Shown here: piece after piece, positions 53,564 to 62,321 of the stretch | Layout of the letters: each line of letters starts with the position of its first letter | How positions within the stretch are numbered: the stretch's first letter is position 1 | Source of the DNA: Coprobacillaceae bacterium UN01-12pH3A | GTDB taxonomy: Bacteria; Bacillota_I; Bacilli_A; Erysipelotrichales; Coprobacillaceae | Assembly: GCA_027676805.1 (NCBI GenBank) | Contig: JAQENU010000002.1 | Location: 1-64,000, forward strand | Length of the DNA stretch: 64,000 bases | Direction of reading: 5' to 3' | Notes under the pieces: generated by a model | Database searches by the model: none | What the model was told of the DNA's origin: nothing | The model's input: the letters and a program-made list of their open reading frames with translations, nothing else | Position numbers and translations under genes: made by a program

Positions 53564-53887
53564 ATGAATCGGCTGATTATGTTTTTAATTGTTGGCGGTA
53601 TTCTTTTAACTGCCATATTTGCGATCCGTTATTTAAGAGTTGTACCAAATTACCAAAAAGAATATCTATTGGAATTTTCACCGTTAATTAAAATGAAGCT
53701 TTACAAAATTGAGAGTGTTCACGGAATCTATGGAATTCGACAGCTGAACGACCATCAATACAGAATCCATTTTGACCCTCCTGCAAAGCAGCTACAGGAA
53801 CAGCTCTTTGACCAGCTTTCCTTGACAGAACAAGATGTCACTATCAAACAGCTGCATAGCTGGCTGAAAACAAATGCATGGAAATAA
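53564..53887 (+). CDS. Small protein with N-terminal membrane helix, unknown
   Basis: A 107-residue protein with one N-terminal helix (about 4-24) and a soluble domain with alternating charged strands (ESVHGIYGIRQL, HQYRIHFDPP). The ATG at 53564 has GGAGGTG upstream; a GTG at 53558 lies at that site. No known family. Confidence 0.72.
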   Translation: MNRLIMFLIVGGILLTAIFAIRYLRVVPNYQKEYLLEFSPLIKMKLYKIESVHGIYGIRQLNDHQYRIHFDPPAKQLQEQLFDQLSLTEQDVTIKQLHSWLKTNAWK

Positions 53888-53906
53888 TTCTTCTTTTAAT
53901 TCCCTG

Positions 53907-53940
53907 AAAGATCATGTCATTTTTTGGCATGATCTTTTAT
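53907..53940 (+). terminator. Terminator after the small membrane protein gene
   Basis: AAAGATCATG/CATGATCTTT stem followed by TAT; the descending arm ends in T4. Confidence 0.8.
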
Positions 53941-53973
53941 TATCCCACCTATATCTCTTTTAATGAAAATACG

Positions 53974-54675
53974 CTATAGATTACCCATCAGATATTTTTT
54001 AAATTTATCCAACGCTATTTTTTGATAAGTACGGCTGATTGGGATATGAACATTATTTTCTAAAATAAATTCATTTCTTTTTACTTCTCTTACTTTCTTA
54101 GCATTAACAATAAAACTACGGTGACAGCGAATAAAATAAGAAGGAAGCTTTACGATCATTTCATCTAATTTATCACTACACGATACTTCTTGAGTTTGAT
54201 CTATGATAAATGTTGTATGTTTTTGCCTTTCTAAATACAATATTTCCTCAGTATGCAAGATAATCATTTTTCCTTTACAAATAACAGGCAGAGTTTCTTT
54301 CATTTGATCAAGAGATTTAACAGCTTTATTTAATGCAATGGGCAATCTTTTTTCTAATTCTGGCTTATAAATAAAATAATAATGAGATACTTCATAAATG
54401 TCGACAACCTTATCTAAATAATTACTAATAAAGATAACGATTGCCCCTCTGATATATTCATTAATGGTTTGAGCTACTTCAATACCGCTTTTTTGATTCA
54501 ATACAATATCGATTAGAAAGATACTATATTCGCTAATATTTTTTATATTACTAAACAATACATCTTCATTTTGATATTTTTGTATATGAGTATCTTCCAT
54601 TTCCAAAGATAGTATTAGTTTTTCCATTTTATGAATTTGTGCTTCTTGATCATCTAAAATTACAATATTCATCAT
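53974..54675 (-). CDS. LytTR-family response regulator
   Basis: This 233-residue regulator has a receiver domain (about 1-120) with the acidic pocket ILDDQEA and the phosphoacceptor Asp in FLIDIVLN (about 57), and a C-terminal LytTR DNA-binding domain (about 135-230, ILYLERQKHTT, FIRCHRSFIVN). The family often controls peptide-signalling or bacteriocin/toxin loci. No histidine kinase lies next to it. GAGGTG precedes the ATG; it is divergent from the four-gene cassette to the right. Confidence 0.9.
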   Translation of the reverse strand: MMNIVILDDQEAQIHKMEKLILSLEMEDTHIQKYQNEDVLFSNIKNISEYSIFLIDIVLNQKSGIEVAQTINEYIRGAIVIFISNYLDKVVDIYEVSHYYFIYKPELEKRLPIALNKAVKSLDQMKETLPVICKGKMIILHTEEILYLERQKHTTFIIDQTQEVSCSDKLDEMIVKLPSYFIRCHRSFIVNAKKVREVKRNEFILENNVHIPISRTYQKIALDKFKKYLMGNL

Positions 54676-54724
54676 TTTACACCTCTCCCCTATTTATTAT
54701 ACAGAATTTATTCTAATCTCGGGT

Positions 54725-54796
54725 TGCAGAATGTGCGCCTAACGTTGTTAAAGGTGCAGAAGGAGCCCTCTTCTATTTTTAGAATGCTAAAATAGA
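54725..54796. promoter_or_regulatory. Possible operator region between the LytTR gene and the cassette
   Basis: TGCAGAA occurs at 54725-54731 and 54755-54761, exactly 30 bp apart, and TCTATTTTTAG (54772-54782) faces CTAAAATAGA (54787-54796) as a near-perfect inverted repeat. This is a plausible LytTR binding region, but the match to the LytTR consensus is not clear. Confidence 0.35.
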
Positions 54797-54900
54797 TTTC
54801 GTACTAAGGAAACTGTAAAACTATAACTTGATCTTTTGTTTACTTATATTTATTGATAATTATATTTTTACAGTAACCTATAAAGAAAAGGAGAGATACT

Positions 54901-55113
54901 ATGAAAAAACTTATGATTACACTTTTAGGATTATGTCTTATCACATGTGCCTTAGGCGGATGCGGTAAAAAGTACACATGCGGTGGCTGCGGAAAAAGTT
55001 TTACCGGAACTGCTTATACTAATGGCGGTGGAAAAGCAATTCTTTGCAACAAATGTGCTACGCAATATTGGAATCCATTTCCAATCAGCGAACATAAATA
55101 TTTAGGAGATTAA
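54901..55113 (+). CDS. Small lipoprotein with a zinc-ribbon-like segment
   Basis: A 70-residue protein with a signal peptide and lipobox LGGC (Cys21), then two Cys pairs (CGGC and CNKC) that could form a zinc ribbon, plus several Gly. AAAGGAGAG precedes the ATG. It is the first gene of the cassette; TAATG overlap of its end with a possible start of the next gene indicates tight packing. Unknown function. Confidence 0.75.
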   Translation: MKKLMITLLGLCLITCALGGCGKKYTCGGCGKSFTGTAYTNGGGKAILCNKCATQYWNPFPISEHKYLGD

Positions 55114-55133
55114 TGCGTTTGGGGATAAACATT

Positions 55134-56054
55134 ATGAAACATAAAAAAACAATATTTATTTGGTGCTGTATATTCATGCTTCTAGGATGTACATCAACCC
55201 ATCAAAAGCATGAAAATAAACAATCAGTCGATCATAAATCGTTATATTATGATTGGCTGATATCAAAAGAATACATGTTTGAAAGTAATGGAAAAAAATA
55301 TAAAATAGATAAGTTTGTTGTTGAAGATCTTAACGGTGATGGAATCCTTGATCTATTAATTCAAAATGATGAAACGAAAGCACAAGGAGTTTGTTCCATT
55401 TTGAATAATACAGTAGTTGAAATACGTTATAATCTTTTCGCCGGAATAATCACTTCCCATCTAATATATACACTTCAAAATGAAGCAATAAATACAGAAG
55501 AAGAAATATATTATGGCAATTCAAAAAATTCTTCTGTCTATAAATATGTTAAAAACCAATTTGATAAAATGTATATTGTGAATAACCACTGGTTACTAAA
55601 TGCAACATTTATCAGTGATAGTCCTAAAAATTATAACGGTATTCTATTTACTTTCACATCCAACATATTACCAATAGATTTCACAAATTTTAATTCAGAA
55701 CAGAAGCAAGCGGAGGAAGATTTTCAAAATAAAATGATTGAGAATTATGGCTATATGTCATATGGTGGGGAAATATGGTCTTATTATAGTAATGATTCTC
55801 AATCTTTTAATCAAATAAATGCTGGATTAACGTTAACTCCGTATTTAAAAGACGATTTAACTTATAACACTTATTCTAGGATACAAGAGAATGGAGCGTA
55901 CATTCTGTCTGCGCCATTAAATGAAGAAGAAGCAAACAGAATAAGTATTGATTTTAGTACCGGAGAAACTGGTGAGAATATTAAATCCATAAAAGAAATC
56001 AATTATTCTAACTACACTTTAGAAAATTTAAATAAACTTCTAACAGATAAATGA
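55134..56054 (+). CDS. Lipoprotein of unknown function
   Basis: A 306-residue protein with lipobox LLGC near residue 19. DLNGDGILDLL at about residue 70 resembles an FG-GAP/EF-hand-like repeat. I prefer the ATG at 55134 (MKHKKTIF, GGGGA upstream) over 55113, which would extend an otherwise typical signal peptide. It lies in the cassette regulated in common. Confidence 0.75.
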   Translation: MKHKKTIFIWCCIFMLLGCTSTHQKHENKQSVDHKSLYYDWLISKEYMFESNGKKYKIDKFVVEDLNGDGILDLLIQNDETKAQGVCSILNNTVVEIRYNLFAGIITSHLIYTLQNEAINTEEEIYYGNSKNSSVYKYVKNQFDKMYIVNNHWLLNATFISDSPKNYNGILFTFTSNILPIDFTNFNSEQKQAEEDFQNKMIENYGYMSYGGEIWSYYSNDSQSFNQINAGLTLTPYLKDDLTYNTYSRIQENGAYILSAPLNEEEANRISIDFSTGETGENIKSIKEINYSNYTLENLNKLLTDK

Positions 56055-56064
56055 GGAAATATAT

Positions 56065-56889
56065 ATGTATAAAGTTCAAGATCAAAACCTAAACATTGTT
56101 GGCTATTATGATAAAACATATATTTATAATAAAAATTATGAACGGATAGCTGAATATAAAGACGGAGAAATAAAAGAAATTAATTTTTTACCCAAAGTAT
56201 TTATTAATTATAAAGATGGAATATTGTATCAAAAAGATTATATTGCCGATAAGACAGTTGCTACCTATGAAAATGGAAAAGTCTATGAAGGAGCCGGGAC
56301 ATTATTTAGCCCATTTTTAGGATATTATGAGGGAAATCATGGTTTTTGTGCTGCATTTTTATTAACATACTGCAAGCCAACAAAAGAAAAACAGGATAAT
56401 ACATATAAAAAAGAGGATCAGCCAATAACCAATGTGGGTAATATCGGAGGCTTATCAGAATTACTCATCTTACCGGTTGCAGTCGTAATTATTTTAGCGA
56501 TTCTATATGCTATCCTTAAAACTGCAATTTCTGTTTGGACACCCAATATAGACTCTTTTTCTATCCAAATGTTGATTGATTATATTCGTTCCGGCTATAT
56601 TGACGCTAATGACATTAGTTTCTTTATCATCATCATAGCGAATATTATAATTGGAATTATCGCTATTATTAAAGATAAGGAAACAAACCAGTCATTGATA
56701 GAAAAAATTTTAAAGAATTATAAAACGATTTATATTCCATCGATCATTATTTGTGAAATAATTACATTTTGTTTAATTCCAAATATTGTAAATATAATAC
56801 CAATAGCCGTTGCAGGGGCTATTGTTTCTATAGCTCCCGCGATCATAAGTGGGATAATTTGTTACATAAAAAACATTGGTAAAAGATAA
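56065..56889 (+). CDS. Membrane protein of unknown function
   Basis: A 274-residue protein. The first half (1-125) is a soluble domain with strand repeats of the type YKDGEI and YENGKVYE that recall MORN/WG-like motifs. The second half has five hydrophobic helices (about 130-155, 177-205, 222-245, 248-268). GAGG precedes the ATG and its end overlaps the extended frame of the next gene. Confidence 0.75.
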   Translation: MYKVQDQNLNIVGYYDKTYIYNKNYERIAEYKDGEIKEINFLPKVFINYKDGILYQKDYIADKTVATYENGKVYEGAGTLFSPFLGYYEGNHGFCAAFLLTYCKPTKEKQDNTYKKEDQPITNVGNIGGLSELLILPVAVVIILAILYAILKTAISVWTPNIDSFSIQMLIDYIRSGYIDANDISFFIIIIANIIIGIIAIIKDKETNQSLIEKILKNYKTIYIPSIIICEIITFCLIPNIVNIIPIAVAGAIVSIAPAIISGIICYIKNIGKR

Positions 56890-56911
56890 TAACAAAATAG
56901 AAGGAATAATT

Positions 56912-57565
56912 ATGAAAAAATATAAAACAACAATTTTAATATTATTATGTGTTTTTATTATCACCGGATGTTCAACAAGAAAAAAAGAGAAAAATCAATT
57001 TAATGTTGGAGAAGTTATTTCTATTAATGATGTTATTGATATTAAAATTGATAGTTATGAGTTTTCTGAATATATCATTTCAACTCATAGTCCCCGAATT
57101 GAGCCTTACAGAAGTGGACAGGGGGCAGGATCAGAATACGACTATGGTTTAAGTAATTTTAGTGAAAGAGATCAGGATTATTTTATCATTAGAGGTACTA
57201 TGCAAAATACATCAATAATAAAATACGACTATGATAAAATTCTTGATTTTAATATTTCATTTGATGGTCAATATGACTATAGCTCTTGTTTAATATATGT
57301 TGAAGAAGAGTGTATCCTTTCAGGTAACTGGGGATTAAGATGGAAATATAATTACCGTCTTCCATACACATGGATTAATAGTAATGAAACTTTGAATTTC
57401 ATTGCTGTATTCTCTGAACCTATTGATCCGGGTATTATTAATAATTCAAAAACAGCGGAACTGTCATTGTCTATTAAAATAAATGTTGGTAAAGACGATA
57501 ATACCTTTACAACAAAAACAATAAGTTTGCCGCTTAGTAATTGTCAATATACTGAGCCAGACTAA
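56912..57565 (+). CDS. Lipoprotein of unknown function
   Basis: A 217-residue protein with signal peptide and lipobox ITGC (Cys20), then a beta-rich domain resembling DUF4352/DUF5067-like telokin-type lipoproteins in general look (IIRGTMQNTS, LNFIAVFSEP). The ATG at 56912 is chosen for AGAAGGAATAAT upstream and the MKKYK signal start. Last gene of the cassette. Confidence 0.75.
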   Translation: MKKYKTTILILLCVFIITGCSTRKKEKNQFNVGEVISINDVIDIKIDSYEFSEYIISTHSPRIEPYRSGQGAGSEYDYGLSNFSERDQDYFIIRGTMQNTSIIKYDYDKILDFNISFDGQYDYSSCLIYVEEECILSGNWGLRWKYNYRLPYTWINSNETLNFIAVFSEPIDPGIINNSKTAELSLSIKINVGKDDNTFTTKTISLPLSNCQYTEPD

Positions 57566-57657
57566 AATACTTTTTATTACCATCCTTTTAAAACCGCATC
57601 AATTAGTATTATTTTGTCTTAAAATTGTGTATAATAAAAGGCATGGAGGTGATAAGT

Positions 57658-59103
57658 ATGACATTTGATTTTATTAATGCAATCATTCATTTGCTTTATG
57701 AAAATCCGGATGTCTTTATCACGACTTTATTTTCAAGCGTTCAGACACATCATACGATGAAAAAATGGATGATGAATCAGAATATTGATTTTCAATGGCT
57801 GGAAGGAATTCAAGAAGATGATTTACCTTTATTAACCGGGCGTAAAGAGGTTATTCAGATCGAGGCTTTACTGAGAATGGATATTCAAGGAGAATTAGAT
57901 GCTTTTATAGTCAAGAATCGTTCAGAGACTCACTATCTGCTTTTCCCGGGAAAAGATCAACAGAACCCAATCAACCAATGCTTTATAGATAAGACTTATA
58001 TGCAAGCTTTGCAAAAGCAGTGTTCCGGGATGATTTTTTATCCACAAGAACCATTTGATGAAGATCGTTATATGTTTTCAAATCCCGCACACAGTCTCAT
58101 GCAGGCTTTGTTTAATGCTGACCAATGGCCTGGCATTTTAAAAATTGATGATGATGAAATCTGCTTTATTCCAATACATTCTAAAGAGGAAATAGAAGCT
58201 GTTATCCTTAATGGGAAGATAGATCAAGAGAAGCAGGACGAGACTTTCTTCCTGCATTTAAGTGACCTGCATTTAGGATCTAAAAAGCATAATTCCGGTG
58301 CTAACGCACTGATACGAGCTTTAGATAATCTTTATCCTTCTTTGCCAAAAGAGAATCAGATAAAAATTCTCATTACCGGAGATCTGATGAACAGTCCTAA
58401 TCGTAAAAACATGTACTTAGCTTCGGGATTGATGAATGATTTGAAAAAGCGCTATAAAGCAGACATTTCCTTTATTTTAGGAAATCATGATGTCATCGTA
58501 CACGGATTAAATTTATTGCGTGTCCAAAAAGCAAAGGTAGTGGCCTATTTGCTGGGTGAGAATATTAAAGTGCTGGAAAAAGAAAAGATCATCTTAATTA
58601 AGATCAATTCTGCCTATGAAGGGAATCTTGCCCGTGGTAAAGTAGGCATTCAGCAGCTTGAAGAAATCGATGAAGAATTATCCGCCATCACAGACTTAGA
58701 CAGCTATCAGTTAATGGTCATGATTCATCATCACGTATTCCCAATTGACAAAGCTGACTTTCTAAAGAAAAAATGGAATGAGAAAAAAGTTTTAAGCAAG
58801 ATTATGGAAACATCAAAAGAATTAGTCGATTCGGATCTACTGATTGATTGGTTGGAAAAACGCCATGTTCAATACATTTTGCATGGACATAAGCATATTC
58901 CTTATTTTAGAAAATATCATCAGTTCTATGTTGTTTCCTGTGGTTCTTCATGCGGTTACTTAAAAGAGAGCCGAATGAAGTATTTGAGCTATAATATTTT
59001 GAAATATGACAATCAGACGCACCAAATGAAGGTCTGTTTAATATGCTATGAAGCGGCTAATGGAAACGAAGGACGCCGCATTGAAGTTCATCTTTTTAAA
59101 TAA
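57658..59103 (+). CDS. Calcineurin-like metallophosphoesterase with unknown N-terminal domain
   Basis: A 481-residue protein. The first ~195 residues show no recognised family. Residues about 200-440 form a metallophosphoesterase: DLHLG, ITGDLMN, LGNHD, IHHHV and HGHKH give the two-metal site. The ATG at 57658 has GGAGGTG 7 nt upstream. The substrate is unknown; the separate N-terminal domain may confer specificity. Confidence 0.87.
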   Translation: MTFDFINAIIHLLYENPDVFITTLFSSVQTHHTMKKWMMNQNIDFQWLEGIQEDDLPLLTGRKEVIQIEALLRMDIQGELDAFIVKNRSETHYLLFPGKDQQNPINQCFIDKTYMQALQKQCSGMIFYPQEPFDEDRYMFSNPAHSLMQALFNADQWPGILKIDDDEICFIPIHSKEEIEAVILNGKIDQEKQDETFFLHLSDLHLGSKKHNSGANALIRALDNLYPSLPKENQIKILITGDLMNSPNRKNMYLASGLMNDLKKRYKADISFILGNHDVIVHGLNLLRVQKAKVVAYLLGENIKVLEKEKIILIKINSAYEGNLARGKVGIQQLEEIDEELSAITDLDSYQLMVMIHHHVFPIDKADFLKKKWNEKKVLSKIMETSKELVDSDLLIDWLEKRHVQYILHGHKHIPYFRKYHQFYVVSCGSSCGYLKESRMKYLSYNILKYDNQTHQMKVCLICYEAANGNEGRRIEVHLFK

Positions 59104-59123
59104 ACAATAACACCACAGCTTAG

Positions 59124-59345
59124 CTATGGTGTTAATTCATTATATACGATTGTTTTTGTATCTTTATTATATTCTGCACTATATTTTATCCAGTTATCTG
59201 CACTATCACCAATATTGATATGTGTTACCCATTGATCACTCTGAGACGATTCGTCGACATAAGCACATCATCTTTAATTGAAAAGCTGAGATACGTTTTA
59301 TATTTCGTTAAATTATCCGACCAGCAAAAGGAAGAAAATTCTCCT
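59124..59345 (-). pseudogene. Decayed gene downstream of metH (frameshifted)
   Basis: The minus strand shows two adjacent protein-like pieces in different frames: KGEFSSFCWSDNLTKYKTYL to about 59226, then YVDESSQSDQWVTHINIGDS to a stop at 59124. They join only if a frameshift is assumed. A third frame begins MKRRIFFLLLVG, like a signal peptide. It looks like the relic of a small exported protein; no parent family was recognised. Confidence 0.5.
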
Positions 59346-59352
59346 TTTCATA

Positions 59353-61707
59353 TCAGCCAATCACTCTTTGTGCTATTTCTACACTTTGCAAAGCATCTTT
59401 TGCATAATAATCAGCATGAATCTGCATTGCATATTCCGGGGTCAGTACCGCTCCGCCTACCATAATCGGACAGACATCATCGATCTGTTTTAACAATGCG
59501 ATTGTCTTTTCCATCGATACAACAGTAGTTGTCATTAGGGCACTTAGTCCGATTAGCTTAGGCTGATACTGATGATAGGCTTCCACCACTTTCTCCGCCT
59601 TTACATCACGACCTAAATCGATGACTTGAAAGCCGTAGCTTTCTAAAACAACTTTAACAATATTCTTACCAATATCGTGGATATCCCCTTCTACTGTCGC
59701 TAAAACAATAGGCCCCTTTAAAGTCTCTGCATCATTTTTAAATGTTTCTTTCAATATTTCAAAAGCCATCTTGGTTGTTTCTGCCGATTGAATGAGCTGA
59801 GGTAAAAAGACGGTTCCTTTTTCAAACCCGTTGCCTACTTCCTCCAATGCGGGAATTAAAATCGTATTGATGATCTCCATCGCTGTTTTTTCTTTCAGCT
59901 GTGTACGTGTTGCCTGAACAACCTCGTCCTTAATTCCTCGCATCACGATTTCTTTTAAAGTAAATGTTGTATTTGATGATATTGGCTTCTTTTCAGTCTG
60001 TACATGTCGTTCAATATACTCTACAGCATCCACATCATTATGATGCAATACATTGAAAGCATCAATAACTGCCATCATTTCCTGATCCATTGGATTCATG
60101 ATCGGAAGATCTAAACCGGCAGTCATCGCCATCGTCAGATAAGTACGGTTAAGCAATGGACGATCCGGAAGACCGAAAGAGACGTTGCTGACTCCTAATA
60201 CCGTATGCACGCCAAGTGTTTTAACCATTTGAACAGCTTTAATCGTTTCCATCACTTCAGCTTGTTTGGCAGAAGCCGTCAGAACCAAACAGTCAATCAC
60301 AATACTCTCTTCATCGATACCATACTCTTTTGCTTTCGCAATCATCTTTTTAGCGATCTCAAAACGATCTTCTGCCCGGTCAGGGATTCCCTGATCATCC
60401 AAGGTTAAACCAATAATAATTCCGCCATATTTTTTGACGATTGGAAAAATACTATCCATCGATTCCGTTTTACCATTAACCGAATTGACTAACGGACGTC
60501 CATTATAATAACGGCACCCTGTTTCCAATGCATCAATATTAGAACTGTCGATCTGTAAAGGCAGCGTGACAACTTCCTGTACCATTTTAATCACATTTTT
60601 CATCGTCAAAGGTTCATCAATTCCGGGAACCCCAACGTTGACATCTAATACATGAGCACCGGCACGTTCCTGATTGATCGCTTCTAAGACAACACGGTCA
60701 TACTGTTGATCTAACAATGCTTGTTTCAATTTTTTCTTTCCGGTTGGATTTAAACGTTCTCCGCAAACGGTGATCCTTTTTCCTAACTCGATTGTATCGG
60801 TTCCGCTGGATACCAATGTTTTTTTAGGGAGCGAGCGTGGTGCTGCCTGTTTCGGCAATGTTTCTTTCAGCAGCTCAATAAAAGCTGGGGTCGTTCCGCA
60901 GCAGCCACCAATAATGCTTACTCCGCTTTGAGCATAAGCTAAAACAGATTCACAATAATGTTCACGAGTAATATCAAAATGCGTATGTCCATCTACCAGA
61001 CAAGGCAGCCCCGCATTGGGCTGAATCATGACAGGTAAATGAGAAACCGAAAGGATTTCTTCGATAATCGATTTTAGTTCATCAGGACCAAGTGAGCAAT
61101 TAACCCCTATTGCATCTACTCCTAAGCCACTGCAGACATTCACCATTGTTGTCGGTGTGCTTCCGGAAAGTGTACGCCCATTCGCCTCAAAGGTCATGGT
61201 CACGAAAATCGGCAGATCACAATTTTCCTTGGCTGCCAAAATCCCGGCTTTTACTTCATAAAGATCGCTCATCGTCTCAAACAATATAAGATCCACATCA
61301 TCTTTTGCCAGTAAGATCTGTTCCTTTACAATATCGTAGGCTTCATCAAAAGTGAGTGTCCCCATGGGCTCCATCAAACTTCCAATCGGACCGATATCTA
61401 ATGCAATATACGCTTCTTTTCCTACGTTCTTCCTTGCTTCTTTAGCATTATGTACAGCCGAATCAATGATCTCTTTTAATGAAGCAGGGGCTTCCTTCAT
61501 TTTCAGACGGTTTGCACCAAAGGTATTGGTTGTAATGAAATCCGCGCCAGCACGCAAATACGCTTCATGAATTTCCTGCAGCCATTTTGGATGGGTTATA
61601 TTCAGCATTTCCGGAATCTCTCCGGCTTTTAATCCTTTTTCCTGAAGCTGGGTTCCCATCGCTCCATCAAAGATCAGTAAATCTTTTCCTAATCGATCTT
61701 GTAGCAC
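59353..61707 (-). CDS. metH: Cobalamin-dependent methionine synthase (without reactivation domain)
   Basis: This 784-residue enzyme has a homocysteine-binding barrel (about 1-290; zinc ligands in VNCSLG and GGCCGT), a methyltetrahydrofolate-binding barrel (about 320-570), a cap domain (about 580-670) and a B12-binding domain with DIHDIGKN, the axial His. The usual C-terminal reactivation domain is missing but is encoded by the gene just upstream. The GTG start at 61707 has GGAGGA 8 nt away; it overlaps the previous gene by 19 nt. Confidence 0.95.
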   Translation of the reverse strand: MLQDRLGKDLLIFDGAMGTQLQEKGLKAGEIPEMLNITHPKWLQEIHEAYLRAGADFITTNTFGANRLKMKEAPASLKEIIDSAVHNAKEARKNVGKEAYIALDIGPIGSLMEPMGTLTFDEAYDIVKEQILLAKDDVDLILFETMSDLYEVKAGILAAKENCDLPIFVTMTFEANGRTLSGSTPTTMVNVCSGLGVDAIGVNCSLGPDELKSIIEEILSVSHLPVMIQPNAGLPCLVDGHTHFDITREHYCESVLAYAQSGVSIIGGCCGTTPAFIELLKETLPKQAAPRSLPKKTLVSSGTDTIELGKRITVCGERLNPTGKKKLKQALLDQQYDRVVLEAINQERAGAHVLDVNVGVPGIDEPLTMKNVIKMVQEVVTLPLQIDSSNIDALETGCRYYNGRPLVNSVNGKTESMDSIFPIVKKYGGIIIGLTLDDQGIPDRAEDRFEIAKKMIAKAKEYGIDEESIVIDCLVLTASAKQAEVMETIKAVQMVKTLGVHTVLGVSNVSFGLPDRPLLNRTYLTMAMTAGLDLPIMNPMDQEMMAVIDAFNVLHHNDVDAVEYIERHVQTEKKPISSNTTFTLKEIVMRGIKDEVVQATRTQLKEKTAMEIINTILIPALEEVGNGFEKGTVFLPQLIQSAETTKMAFEILKETFKNDAETLKGPIVLATVEGDIHDIGKNIVKVVLESYGFQVIDLGRDVKAEKVVEAYHQYQPKLIGLSALMTTTVVSMEKTIALLKQIDDVCPIMVGGAVLTPEYAMQIHADYYAKDALQSVEIAQRVIG

Positions 61708-62321
61708 CTTGTATTCCTCCTTTTGAAGTCACAGTTTTCTTTCAGCATACAGTCTCTGCATGTTTTTTTATGACCGAAATCCCCAATTCCGATAATTCCA
61801 ATCATTGACTTTTGTGGGATCATCAAGTCACTGTCACTTAATTCTACCCCAATTTTTTTATGAATCTCTAACACTTTAGCAATCTTTCGATTGATGGATA
61901 AAGGGGTTTGCTCATACCCGGGACAAAAGCGATAAGTGCGCTGATTTAGATTCAAGCTTTTTTCAAACGCATCACATTGTGCTTCCACATACGCACTGCT
62001 GAAGGCATCCATCACGATCATTCTTGCCTGATCAAATTTTCCATAATAACGGATTCGGCGTTCTAATCCGGCACCTAACGTACAGGCAATAAGAATACAT
62101 TGAGAACAGTTTTCTAACAAACGATTCAACGCCGGATAATCCAAATTTAAATCAATCGCAGGAACAGACAGCGGCTGATGCGCTAATGTAAAGGTCTCAT
62201 ACACCGCTTTAAATTCTGCGTATTTTTCCACTTCTTTCTTGCATTCCTCCATCATGGCTTCCATTTCCGGAGTAATCGTTTGTGTCATATAGCCTAAATA
62301 TTTTAAAGCCTGTTCATTCAT
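61689..62321 (-). CDS. Methionine synthase reactivation-domain protein
   Basis: This 210-residue stand-alone protein matches the MetH activation domain: ACTLGAGLERRIRYYG, MDAFSSAYVEAQCD and the RFCPGYEQTPL motif. It ends with a Cys-rich tail (CRDC, ENC) that may bind metal. It should bring oxidised cobalamin in MetH back to activity using SAM. It sits between metF (4-nt overlap) and metH (19-nt overlap). Confidence 0.9.
   Translation of the reverse strand: MNEQALKYLGYMTQTITPEMEAMMEECKKEVEKYAEFKAVYETFTLAHQPLSVPAIDLNLDYPALNRLLENCSQCILIACTLGAGLERRIRYYGKFDQARMIVMDAFSSAYVEAQCDAFEKSLNLNQRTYRFCPGYEQTPLSINRKIAKVLEIHKKIGVELSDSDLMIPQKSMIGIIGIGDFGHKKTCRDCMLKENCDFKRRNTRCYKID

Noticed and set aside
54725..54761. 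30-bp spaced TGCAGAA repeats as a firm LytTR operator
   Set aside because: Spacing is not the usual two-turn LytTR layout and the motif does not match the consensus well; kept only as a low-confidence site.
59220..59465. Plus-strand 81-codon frame beside metH
   Set aside because: It overlaps the 3' end of metH antisense and has no start signals; the protein-like signal in this area is on the minus strand.
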